Assembly (NCBI RefSeq): GCF_004217615.1
Contig: NZ_SHLD01000001.1
Location: 6,572,001 to 6,636,000, forward strand
Direction of reading: 5' to 3'
Origin: Micromonospora kangleipakensis
Lineage (GTDB): Bacteria > Actinomycetota > Actinomycetes > Mycobacteriales > Micromonosporaceae
Length of the DNA: 64,000 nucleotides
How positions within the stretch are numbered: the first letter of the stretch is position 1; every line of letters begins with the position of its first letter. The translations under genes and the position numbers were made by a program. Of the stretch, positions 27,204 through 34,410 are shown one piece after another. The notes beneath the pieces were generated by a model. That model saw only the letters and a program-made list of their open reading frames with translations. It searched no databases and was not told the DNA's origin.

Positions 27204-28565
27204 ATGGCAGAGCGACGGACACGGGTCGTTCGCCCGTGGCTGTGGGCGCTTGGCGGCCTCGTGGGTGTGCTCCTACTCGCGTTCGCGCTTGTGGTAGGTC
27301 CGTGGCTGCTCACCCGACACCCACAGAAGGGCCTGACGTCCGAGCAGGCGCTCAAGGCCATGAGCGATGTCCGGACCACCCTCGTGCAGGCCCTCGCCGG
27401 ATTCGCCGTCGCCGGCGGCCTGGTCGTCACCTATCGCACGTTCAGACAGAACCAAGTCGAGCAGGACCGCACCTATGCGCTTCGCCTGGGTGAGCAGGTC
27501 AACGCCCTGTACACCAAGGCGGTCGAGCAGCTCGGCCACGACCAGGCCCCGGTTCGGCTTGGTGCCTTGTACTCCCTCGTGCATCTCGCTCAGGCCAATC
27601 CGAATCAGCGCCAGACCGTCGTCGACGTCCTGTGCGCCTACCTGCGCATGCCCTACGCGCCTCCGGGCTCGGCCCCTCCCAATCTGCGCCAGACCGTCGT
27701 CGACGTCCTGTCCGCCTACCTGCGCATGCCCTACGCGCCTCCGGGCTCGGCCCCTCCCAATCTGCGCCAGACCGTCGTCGACGTCCTGTCCGCCTACCTG
27801 GGCATGCCCTACGCGCCTCCGGGCTCGGCCCCTCCCACCATCAGGCGTGACGCTGCACAGGAGCTTCAGGTCCGCCTGACCGCCCAACGACTCCTCGCCG
27901 ACCACCTCCACGTCCCCTCAGGCGTGTCGGGGAGGGACGCCCAGGACCGCCCGCCCTCACCTGACGAGACCTTCTGGCCGGAGATTAGCCTCGACCTCAC
28001 CGGTGCCGCGCTCATCGACCTCGACCTCACCGAGGCTTCGGTAGTCGTTGCAAGATTCGACCGGGCAACCTTCAGCGGCGACGCCTCGTTCAGCGAGGCG
28101 ACCTTCACCGGAGAGACGTCGTTCAGCGAGGCGACCTTCACCGGAGAGACCTCTTTCAGCGAGGCGACCTTCACCGGAGGGACCTCTTTCAGCGAGGCGA
28201 CCTTCACCGGAGACGTCCTGTTCGGCAAGGCGACCTTCAGCGGCCGCCCCTGGTTCGACGGGACGACCTTCAGCCGCCCCGTCTGGTTCGAGGGGGCACG
28301 CGTGCTGGACCTCAACAAGGGCTGGGTCGAACAGGGCTCGGCGTTCGAGTGGAACATCAGCGGGTGGATCCTCCGCCCCGACGAGGACGACCCAACACGC
28401 GGCACGCTGGTCCCCAGGCCGCCCTATTGGATGGACGATGACCAACTGTTCGGAGGTGGTACCCGCGTCATGCCGGTGAGTCCGTCCGATTGGATGGACT
28501 ATATGTTCGGTAACCGTGTCACGCCGGTGTCTCCGTCGGATGACGTGGGGGGTGTGACCCCCTGA
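27204..28565 (+). CDS. membrane-anchored pentapeptide-repeat protein
   Basis: 453 aa from ATG 27204, GGGAGA upstream. Two N-terminal membrane helices (WLWALGGLVGVLLLAFALVVGPWLL and a second around LVQALAGFAVAGGLVVTYR) precede a helical region (TYALRLGEQVNALYTKAVEQLG). Then come three tandem 26-residue units (RQTVVDVLSAYLRMPYAPPG...), encoded by near-identical 78-bp DNA repeats. From about residue 280 to 355 it is a pentapeptide-repeat solenoid (A-T/S-F-x-G type). Proteins of this layout are common in actinomycetes; the function is unknown. Confidence 0.8.
   Translation: MAERRTRVVRPWLWALGGLVGVLLLAFALVVGPWLLTRHPQKGLTSEQALKAMSDVRTTLVQALAGFAVAGGLVVTYRTFRQNQVEQDRTYALRLGEQVNALYTKAVEQLGHDQAPVRLGALYSLVHLAQANPNQRQTVVDVLCAYLRMPYAPPGSAPPNLRQTVVDVLSAYLRMPYAPPGSAPPNLRQTVVDVLSAYLGMPYAPPGSAPPTIRRDAAQELQVRLTAQRLLADHLHVPSGVSGRDAQDRPPSPDETFWPEISLDLTGAALIDLDLTEASVVVARFDRATFSGDASFSEATFTGETSFSEATFTGETSFSEATFTGGTSFSEATFTGDVLFGKATFSGRPWFDGTTFSRPVWFEGARVLDLNKGWVEQGSAFEWNISGWILRPDEDDPTRGTLVPRPPYWMDDDQLFGGGTRVMPVSPSDWMDYMFGNRVTPVSPSDDVGGVTP
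27609..27842 (+). repeat. three 78-bp tandem repeats inside the pentapeptide-repeat gene
   Basis: Units begin CGCCAGACCGTCGTCGACGT at 27609, 27687 and 27765. They differ at only a few bases, keep the reading frame (26 codons), and look like a recent amplification. Confidence 0.9.
28079..28230 (+). repeat. 30-bp coding repeats (pentapeptide solenoid)
   Basis: Five consecutive 30-bp units of the type TTCAGCGAGGCGACCTTCAC plus ten bases, each encoding two pentapeptides (FSEATFTGxT). High identity at synonymous positions points to recent expansion. Confidence 0.8.
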
Positions 28566-28758
28566 GCCTTGGAAGCCGCACCGCCGTGTCTTAGCGCCTG
28601 CCATCGCGCCACGGTTCCAGAGTCGATTTGAAGGGGGCATCTGTACCCTGACCAGGGCTGATGCTGCTCAGACAAGAGCAAAAGGGGGCCATTTCTGCCC
28701 GTCTCATGCCGGCCAGAGAGAGGGAGGGGGACACCCGTCCCCACCTCCCCGGGTCTCG

Positions 28759-29283
28759 CTACTTCTCGCAGCTACCCGCGGCCCGCCGCTCGGCGAGCAC
28801 CTTGTCAACGCCCTTGGCGTAGTCCGCCATCGAGTCGGCGTCCGGCTGGTATCGCCACTGGCCGTCCTCGTACCGCATGTCGGCCGTGCCGGCGACGATC
28901 GACCGCTTCCACGTCACCACCGCCTTGCCCTCGCCCTCCAGCCGGGTCCCGGTGATCTCGAAGGTCAGGCCGGTGATGGTCTTGCACTCGGTGTGCAGGC
29001 GGGCGTACTCGTCACGCGAGATCGCGGCCTTGCCCTCGGCGGTCCACAGGTCCCACGCGCCCTTCCAATCGCCGGCCGCGTAGGCGTCGAACTCCTTCTG
29101 GGCCGCAGTCTTGGCCGCCTCCACGGTCACAGGCTCCTTCGGAGCAGCCGCCGGGCTCGCAGCCACGGCCGCAGCCGAGCCGGTCGCAGCCGGGCCAGCC
29201 TGGTCGGGGGTGCCCTCGGTCCCGCACGCGGCGGCCAGCAGGGTGACCCCGAGCGCGGCGATGGTGATGATGGTCTTGCGCAA
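28759..29283 (-). CDS. secreted lipoprotein, unknown function
   Basis: 174 aa from TTG 29283, with GAGGAGA upstream. The signal peptide TIITIAALGVTLLAAACG contains a lipobox (LAAAC). An Ala/Pro linker is followed by a NTF2-like or DUF4878-like domain: AAQKEFDAYAAGDWKGAWDLWTAEGKAAISRDEYARLH, then a beta-rich part (TGTRLEGEGKAVVTWKR, DMRYEDGQWRY). It is a surface lipoprotein encoded inside element B. The TTG start and the lack of adjacent transfer genes are notable. Confidence 0.78.
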   Translation of the reverse strand: MRKTIITIAALGVTLLAAACGTEGTPDQAGPAATGSAAAVAASPAAAPKEPVTVEAAKTAAQKEFDAYAAGDWKGAWDLWTAEGKAAISRDEYARLHTECKTITGLTFEITGTRLEGEGKAVVTWKRSIVAGTADMRYEDGQWRYQPDADSMADYAKGVDKVLAERRAAGSCEK

Positions 29284-29414
29284 GCTGTCTCTCCTCGGTG
29301 GTGCATCAATTGGGTGCGGCCCAGTGGGTCCGCGTGCCCGCGATCGGTCGTGAGCCGTCGCCGCCCTTGTCGGGTCGCGGGCCACTATGTCAGCCGGGTA
29401 CGACATCAGGCCCG

Positions 29415-29441
29415 GGGGGCGGACAAGTTCTGCCCGCCCCC
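29415..29441 (-). terminator. terminator hairpin downstream of the zinc-finger gene
   Basis: 8-bp stem GGGGGCGG/CCGCCCCC with an 11-nt loop, 13 nt beyond the stop at 29454 on the minus strand. Confidence 0.5.
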
Positions 29442-29453
29442 GCGCGGCCCTCG

Positions 29454-29657
29454 TCAGAGGGTCGTGCCGTCGGTTAGGTGCTGGCGCTGTAGCGCCCTGC
29501 GCTTTTGTCGCTGATCCTTGTGGGCATGGTCGTAGGCGCGTTGGATCGCGGTCTGACAGGCGCGGGAGTACACCTGTAGGCCGTCCGTCCGATAGCGGTT
29601 CCGCTGGTAGTCACGCTGGAGCTTTGCCCGTTGGCAGCGCGGGCATGTCTTCGTCAA
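29454..29657 (-). CDS. small zinc-finger-like protein
   Basis: 67 aa from TTG 29657. It opens TKTCPRCQRAKLQRDYQRNRYRTDGLQVYSRACQ, the pattern seen in phage/element proteins that resemble the N-terminus of recombination endonucleases (CxxC ... x-Y-CxxC). Here the third Cys is replaced by Ser (SRAC), so zinc binding may be incomplete. A basic helical tail follows. It is followed by a hairpin terminator. Confidence 0.55.
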   Translation of the reverse strand: MTKTCPRCQRAKLQRDYQRNRYRTDGLQVYSRACQTAIQRAYDHAHKDQRQKRRALQRQHLTDGTTL

Positions 29658-29680
29658 CTCGTCATCGCTCCCGGCGAGGG

Positions 29681-29705
29681 GGCCCGCCCATCAGGTGAGC
29701 GGGCC
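29681..29705 (-). terminator. terminator downstream of the 29723 gene
   Basis: GGCCCGC / GCGGGCC stem with 11-nt loop, 18 nt past the stop of the next gene on the minus strand. Confidence 0.5.
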
Positions 29706-29722
29706 TCCTCGCATCTGGTGTG

Positions 29723-30487
29723 TCAGGCAGTCGGGGCCTGGGAGGTGAAGACGAGCCGGGCGGTCAGGTGAACGCCGCGGTCCTCCGGATCGACGCTGAC
29801 CACCTCCGCGGAGGTGCACCGACCCACGGCGTCAACCGCCTTGCCGCGGTACCTCTCGACCCCGACCGTCGTCAGGCTCGCGAGCTGACCCGCAGGGATC
29901 CTCACGCTGCGATCCACGGCAAGGTTCACCTGCACGGTCCTGGTCACCGTGTCGCCGTTGCGGGCCTGGGTGACCTTGTAGTCACTGGCCCTCGCACTGA
30001 CGTTGCTCGCGAGTGCCCTGACGAGGGCGCTCACGCGGGACGCGGGCACCGGATCGCCCACGATGGTGGGCACTTGCAGGATCGCGCCAGCGATGGTCCA
30101 GGTATGCATCGTGGCGACGATGCCGCCATGGAGGGCGCTCGACTTCGGCGTGCCTCCATGCTTGACGAACCTCAAGTCCCCGGACCCGTGCGAGGCGTAC
30201 TTCTCGACGACGCGGTCATCGTGGCCGGTCGCGAAGTCCATCCGGTCGACGGTCAACGGGTGCGCCTCATCGGTGTACACCACCACCTGCACGTCGCCGT
30301 CAACCTGCCCGTTGATGATGTCCATGCGCTCCGCCCCGCGAGGGCGAACACGGACTACGGGGAGGACGGCAGGTGGAGTGATGTAGCCCTTCGGGTCCGC
30401 CACCTCGATAGTGGCCACGCGCTCGCCGTAGACCTTCCAGAGCAGGTCGGTTACGAGGGTGGGGATGGTCTGCGTCTGGGTGCTCAC
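29723..30487 (-). CDS. hypothetical protein, element B unknown module (second gene)
   Basis: 254 aa from GTG 30487, chosen because AGGAGGT lies 9 nt upstream; the in-frame ATG at 30496 abuts the ribosome site directly. It looks like a globular alpha/beta protein (TIPTLVTDLLWKVYGERVATIEVADP, DIINGQVDGDVQVVVYTDEAHPLTVDRMDFATG), then SRVSALVRALASNVSARA and a beta-rich end, VHLTARLVFTSQAP. No family was recognised. It lies 47 bp after the coiled-coil gene, probably co-transcribed. Confidence 0.65.
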   Translation of the reverse strand: MSTQTQTIPTLVTDLLWKVYGERVATIEVADPKGYITPPAVLPVVRVRPRGAERMDIINGQVDGDVQVVVYTDEAHPLTVDRMDFATGHDDRVVEKYASHGSGDLRFVKHGGTPKSSALHGGIVATMHTWTIAGAILQVPTIVGDPVPASRVSALVRALASNVSARASDYKVTQARNGDTVTRTVQVNLAVDRSVRIPAGQLASLTTVGVERYRGKAVDAVGRCTSAEVVSVDPEDRGVHLTARLVFTSQAPTA

Positions 30488-30534
30488 TGGGCTCATACCT
30501 CCTGGGGTAGTCGTCTGTTCGGAGTTCGGGTGGA

Positions 30535-31188
30535 TCACTTGTGGGCAATCGTGAGATTCACGCCAGCGGCATCCAGCGCCTTTCGGAGAACCGTCTCCAC
30601 GCTCGGCGCCGGGGACGCTTCCGCGTACCGTTCTCCGTACACCTCGATGTAGTCGCGGACGCGACTGGTGAAGCCGACGCGCTCCCGACCGGCGATGACC
30701 GGGCACAGGGGATCGCACTGCCCGTCGATCAGCCTTGCCGCGCGGGCGTCACCCACCGCCTGGCGGATCGCCTGGTTGTCCTGGTCCACAACTCGCAGGA
30801 GGGCCGTGAGTGCGCTCGTGACGGCAGCCTGAGCCTGGGCTTCGGCAGCCTCCCTCGTCCTCGTCCCCGCGGCGAACCGCTCGGGCAGCTCCTCGGCGGC
30901 CTGGGTAGCGACCGCCTGACGCTCGATCTCCAAGGCCTCAGCAAGCGCCTTGCTGGCGGCGTCGGCAAGGAGCCGAGTCCTGGTGATCTCCTGCTCCGCC
31001 ATCGCCAGCGCCTCGCTCGTGATCGAGGCATCTCCGCCGGCGAGCGCCTCGTGGAGGGAGGCGAGCTTGGCCTGCGCATCGGCGTGAGCCTGGACGGTCT
31101 CGGTGTGCTTCTGCTCAGCGGCGATGCGATCCTTCTTCGCCTTGCTGGCGGCGGCGGAGTTGCTGGTGGGTTTCTTCGTCGTAGCCAC
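30535..31188 (-). CDS. hypothetical coiled-coil protein, element B unknown module (first gene)
   Basis: 217 aa from GTG 31188, with AAGGAG upstream. A Lys/Ala-rich start (KKPTSNSAAASKAKKDRI) leads into a long coiled coil of about 110 residues (AEQKHTETVQAHADAQAKLASL through AAEAQAQAAVTSALTALLR). A conserved-looking C-terminus has DGQCDPLCPVIAGRERVGF with two Cys and VETVLRKALDAAGVNLTIAHK. No domain was recognised. The upstream region has two operator-like dyads (31509-31549). Confidence 0.65.
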   Translation of the reverse strand: MATTKKPTSNSAAASKAKKDRIAAEQKHTETVQAHADAQAKLASLHEALAGGDASITSEALAMAEQEITRTRLLADAASKALAEALEIERQAVATQAAEELPERFAAGTRTREAAEAQAQAAVTSALTALLRVVDQDNQAIRQAVGDARAARLIDGQCDPLCPVIAGRERVGFTSRVRDYIEVYGERYAEASPAPSVETVLRKALDAAGVNLTIAHK

Positions 31189-31532
31189 TGCTGGGGTAAC
31201 TCCTTCTGATGTACGCGGCGCCCGGTCGGCCGCCGGTCTGGTTGTTCGCCTCACCGCCCGTCCGTAGGCGTGAGGAAGCAGAGGGCCTGACCTGCACGCA
31301 GGTTGGGTCCTCGGTTGGCTGTTACTGGTTGATCCGAAGGGGGCCTTCGGCCCCGTCTCAGACGAAGCGGCTTGGTCACATCTGGATGACCTGACCTGTC
31401 CTTCCGCCGCCGCAGCTACGCCCGTCCCGAAAGGGACATGCCAGTGGCTCCGCTCCCCATAACTAGATAGAGAGCAACTTGGCGTTTCCGCTGGTCACGG
31501 CGTTATGACTTCACGCGCCACGTGAAATGGCT
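31189..31532. other. intergenic region upstream of the coiled-coil gene
   Basis: 344 bp without a convincing gene. It contains the start-side ribosome site of the 31188 gene, a small hairpin GGGGCC-TTC-GGCCCC at 31340-31354, and at its right end two dyads with TTCACG/CGTGAA arms. Between them only AT-poor unremarkable sequence was seen. Confidence 0.6.
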
Positions 31533-31549
31533 TCACGCCACACGTGAAG
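31509..31549. promoter_or_regulatory. pair of operator-like dyads
   Basis: CTTCACG-CGCCA-CGTGAA (31509-31526) and CTTCACG-CCACA-CGTGAAG (31531-31549), centres 22 bp apart (two helical turns). The second overlaps the stop of the HTH gene at 31533. Probable binding sites for one of the element regulators. Confidence 0.6.
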
Positions 31550-31922
31550 TCCGCACCTCGCCGGCCACCCTCAGCCCGTGGGCCCGGCAGAAGCCGGTCC
31601 CCCTGCCCTCCTTCTGAAAGTGGTGGCGGGGTAGAACGAGGCACCGCACGTTCGAGGACAGCGCGACGAGTCCGAGCCGCTTCGCTCTCGCGATGGCGTT
31701 GGACACGCTCGACCGTCCAAGGGGCCTGCCCCCCTCGTCGCCGAGGATCACGCCCAGGCTCCCCTCAGAGAACTCCGCGTGCCCGATCCGGTTCGCCCAA
31801 CCCAACGCGGCGAAGTGGATCCGAGAGGTGAGCGGGTGCCGATGGTCCTTCGCCATGCGCTGGTACTCGACCTGGTTGATAGCCCCCCAGGGTCGACCCG
31901 AGCCGAAGTCGATGCCCCCCAC
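31533..31922 (-). CDS. winged-helix-like element protein
   Basis: 129 aa from GTG 31922. It has a DNA-binding look: MAKDHRHPLTSRIHFAALGWANRIGHAEFSEGSLGVILG, then RSSVSNAIARAKRLGLVALSSNVRCLVLP (recognition helix plus wing). It is the third gene of a leftward run (32318, 32148, 31922), with a 4-bp gap to the previous stop. It may act on the dyads at its own 3' end. Confidence 0.6.
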   Translation of the reverse strand: MGGIDFGSGRPWGAINQVEYQRMAKDHRHPLTSRIHFAALGWANRIGHAEFSEGSLGVILGDEGGRPLGRSSVSNAIARAKRLGLVALSSNVRCLVLPRHHFQKEGRGTGFCRAHGLRVAGEVRTSRVA

Positions 31923-31926
31923 ACGG

Positions 31927-32148
31927 CTAGACGCCTTCCACGTCGTCGAGCATCTGGGAGAGGGCCTCCTCCAGACCCGCCCTGTACCCCTCGGCGAGCG
32001 CCTCCGGTTCCGTGATGCACGCGGTGAGGATGTCGGGGATGGTCCAGAGGGAGACGGCGGCCAGGTGCAGGATGCTCAGCCCCGCCTCGCGGAAATGCTC
32101 GGCGATCTCGGCGTTCGTCATGTCGGGTGTCGGCAGGCCAACGCTCAT
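31927..32148 (-). CDS. small hypothetical protein
   Basis: 73 aa, ATG overlapping the previous stop (ATGA). Helical: MTNAEIAEHFREAGLSILHLAAVSLWTIPDILTACITEPEALAEGYRAGLEEALSQML. No domain was recognised. Confidence 0.6.
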   Translation of the reverse strand: MSVGLPTPDMTNAEIAEHFREAGLSILHLAAVSLWTIPDILTACITEPEALAEGYRAGLEEALSQMLDDVEGV

Positions 32149-32318
32149 CGGTCACCGTGCCTGGTGCCCGCGAACAGCCCGCGCAAGCGAGCCTTAACCT
32201 CCGGGGTGAACGGCGGCGCCTCATCGACGATGCGCCGCACGTGGGCGTGCCAGTCGGCGCTGTTGGGCGTGCTTCGTTTGCCGCGCTCGCGAGCGCAGGT
32301 AGATCCGTGTTGCTGCAC
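32145..32318 (-). CDS. small hypothetical protein, first gene of leftward run
   Basis: 57 aa from GTG 32318 with GGGAGGAG upstream. Sequence includes CARERGKRSTPNSADWHAHVRRI, then VDEAPPFTPEVKARLRGLFAGTRHGDR. A WxxHVxRIVDxAPPxTxExxxRLRxL pattern is familiar from small actinomycete element proteins of unknown role. The stop overlaps the next start. Confidence 0.65.
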   Translation of the reverse strand: MQQHGSTCARERGKRSTPNSADWHAHVRRIVDEAPPFTPEVKARLRGLFAGTRHGDR

Positions 32319-32470
32319 TGAGTGGTGCTCCTCCCTGTAGTGGGGGCCAGGGATAGCCCCTCATGGGCCTCCTTCCGAAGGTGGTCTCGCTGACTGTGCT
32401 GGGCAGCAAGGTCGCATGGGCGGGTGGCTCCCGCCGACGTGTTTCAAGCTAGTGCATCCAACCCCGGTGC

Positions 32471-32526
32471 GTCAAGCCCGGGTTTGGCAGCCCGGAGTTG
32501 ACAGGCCTGGGTGGCGGGATCAGACT
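32471..32526 (+). promoter_or_regulatory. promoter with overlapping dyad, probable leaderless transcript
   Basis: TTGACA (32498-32503), 17-nt spacer, CAGACT (32521-32526), only 6 nt before the ATG at 32533, so the mRNA may be leaderless. An imperfect inverted repeat (GTCAAGCCCGG at 32471, CCGGAGTTGAC at 32492) covers the -35 box and could be the operator of a divergently acting regulator. Confidence 0.5.
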
Positions 32527-32532
32527 CTATGC

Positions 32533-33045
32533 ATGGCACAGAAGAAGCCTGCGGGCTGGATCGCCGACCTACAGCAGTCGCCTGATTGGGCGATCGAGAC
32601 CACGCGTGAAGACGCGGGCTGGATCATCACGGGACGCTGGTGGGGAGAGGCTGGGGAGCCCGCCTCTGACGGTCCTCGCGAAGTGGTCATCCGTCTGAGT
32701 GATGACGCCCCGCGGGACGTGCGGCAGCGAGGGGTCAACTCGGGAGTCATGCGCAGGTTGGAGCGGCACCTGAGCGACATGGGTGACGAAATCCGCGAGG
32801 TATCGGGCGCGACGGCCTTCGCAACCAAGGTGCTCCAGCACGTGGAGGAACGGGTCGCGCGGCTTCCCGACAGCCCTCGCAAGGCTGGGGACGTCTACTA
32901 CAGGGAGCTACTGGACCTTTTCGAAGAAGTGATACAAATGGGCTATCCGGAGCCGCTGAATATCTTGGCGAAGGTAATGGGGATCCCGAAGGACACCCTC
33001 AAGACCCGGCTGCGGGTAGCGCGTCAGCGACGAGGCAACTTCTAA
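32533..33045 (+). CDS. element regulator-like protein with C-terminal HTH
   Basis: 170 aa from ATG 32533. The N-terminal part is beta-rich (DWAIETTREDAGWIITGRWW, REVVIRLSDDAPRDVRQRG). The middle is helical, and the C-terminus has a small helix-turn-helix: YYRELLDLFEEVIQMGYPEPLNILAKVMGIPKDTLKTRLRVARQRR. It is divergent from the small-gene run at 32318 with a 214-bp shared region. It may be the switch regulator of the element; inference only. Confidence 0.65.
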   Translation: MAQKKPAGWIADLQQSPDWAIETTREDAGWIITGRWWGEAGEPASDGPREVVIRLSDDAPRDVRQRGVNSGVMRRLERHLSDMGDEIREVSGATAFATKVLQHVEERVARLPDSPRKAGDVYYRELLDLFEEVIQMGYPEPLNILAKVMGIPKDTLKTRLRVARQRRGNF

Positions 33046-33243
33046 CGACACCCCAGTCCATCGGCTGAGCGCGTCGGAGAGACCGCGGAAGGCAGGGCCG
33101 GCTCACTCCGCCGCAGGTTCCCTGCCCACTGTTGTCGGACGCCGCTTGGCGCTCCATCTATTGGCGATCGTTGCGCTCCCTCACGTGCCGATGCTGACGT
33201 TCTACATCTGGCATCCGGTCGCAGCAGCCCTTAATCTGACCAG

Positions 33244-34293
33244 ATGATCGGTTTGAGTCCCGGACAACTACGCGGATACCTCCTCGAAGAGGTCGTCGCG
33301 TGGATGCTCCAGAGCAGCGGCTACCGACTGCTTACAAACAGCAGCCAGGACGAAATCGAGTTGGTCAACGGTTCAAATGGCCTCCGAGTCCGTGGCCGTG
33401 GGGCCGAACATCAAGCAGACGTGCTCGGTGAACTCGCCTACGTGCCGCCATTCTCATTGCCGCTTCGCATGTTTGTCGAAGCGAAGTGCTACAGGTCCAC
33501 ACCGGTAGGGCTAAAAGAGGTGCGGAACGCTCACGGCGTTATCCATGACGTTAATCAGAACTGGGCGGCGTCACACCGCACGGGTCGACCACGGCAACGA
33601 TACCATTACCTCTATTCCCTTTTTTCCACGTCTGGGTTCACGGCGGCCGCTCAGGAATACGCGCAGGCACACCAGCTGGTTCTGGTCGATCTGTCGGCTC
33701 CCGCCTTCGCTCGACTAAGAAGAAGGTTAACAAGCGCCAGTAGCGAGATGTTGGAGGCCGCCAGCAGCGATAACCTCGCGGAGTTTCCCCTCACAGCAGT
33801 GCGAGCAGTGATTCGGAGCCGTTTGGGTACTGCCAGCTTCGCCAGAGACCAAGGGCCGCAGCTGCCCTTGGCTGTCAATCTCCACAACACGATCGAGGAG
33901 CTCGTTTCATTTGTCATCGAGGACTGGCGAGCAAAAATGTTGTTGGGATTTCCTGCCGCTCCAATAGTCCTTGCGATGTTTGTTCCGGCTATAGATGCCG
34001 CCATCGCAGCGCTATCGGAGAATCCAGTCCAGCATGTCCGGCTACGTCATGTGGGCGCCACCGATACTGCCGGCACTTGGGTCGCTTCGTCGCAAGACGG
34101 ACGTGTTGAGTTTCGGTTCACACTACCCGACCGAATCGAAAGCTGGATCATGGCGGATCCCGATGAGTATCGTGCACGGCGGGCAGCCTTCAAGAATGCC
34201 TTCTTATCCGATATTACTATCGTATACTCAGACGAAGGTGACGTGCGGATCTTCAAGCTGGTATACGACGCTTCAGACTGGCACCAATCCTGA
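33244..34293 (+). CDS. restriction endonuclease-like protein (PD-(D/E)xK, Mrr-type)
   Basis: 349 aa. The N-terminal ~130 residues fit a Mrr-like nuclease: LRGYLLEEVVAWMLQSSGYRLL (helix with Glu), then QADVLGEL with the catalytic Asp, and PLRMFVEAKCYRS giving the E-x-K pair (EAK). A helical LKEVRNAHGVIHDV segment follows, as in Mrr folds. The C-terminal 200 residues are of unknown type. Codon use is visibly more AT-rich than in all neighbours, suggesting separate acquisition. It is convergent with mod, so it is not in the same transcript. Confidence 0.7.
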   Translation: MIGLSPGQLRGYLLEEVVAWMLQSSGYRLLTNSSQDEIELVNGSNGLRVRGRGAEHQADVLGELAYVPPFSLPLRMFVEAKCYRSTPVGLKEVRNAHGVIHDVNQNWAASHRTGRPRQRYHYLYSLFSTSGFTAAAQEYAQAHQLVLVDLSAPAFARLRRRLTSASSEMLEAASSDNLAEFPLTAVRAVIRSRLGTASFARDQGPQLPLAVNLHNTIEELVSFVIEDWRAKMLLGFPAAPIVLAMFVPAIDAAIAALSENPVQHVRLRHVGATDTAGTWVASSQDGRVEFRFTLPDRIESWIMADPDEYRARRAAFKNAFLSDITIVYSDEGDVRIFKLVYDASDWHQS

Positions 34294-34410
34294 GATTGTG
34301 GTTCGCGGCGATGGCCAAGTAGGCGCACGTCGGCAGGCAAATCAGAAGGCGCTCCGCGCTTATCCGTTCCGCAGCCCGCTGGCAAGAGCCGAGGGCGCGG
34401 AGACGCGAGA

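Noticed and set aside
28079..28230. Short regular repeats that look like a CRISPR array
   Set aside because: Repeats are adjacent, in frame and code for pentapeptides; there are no unique spacers and no cas genes.
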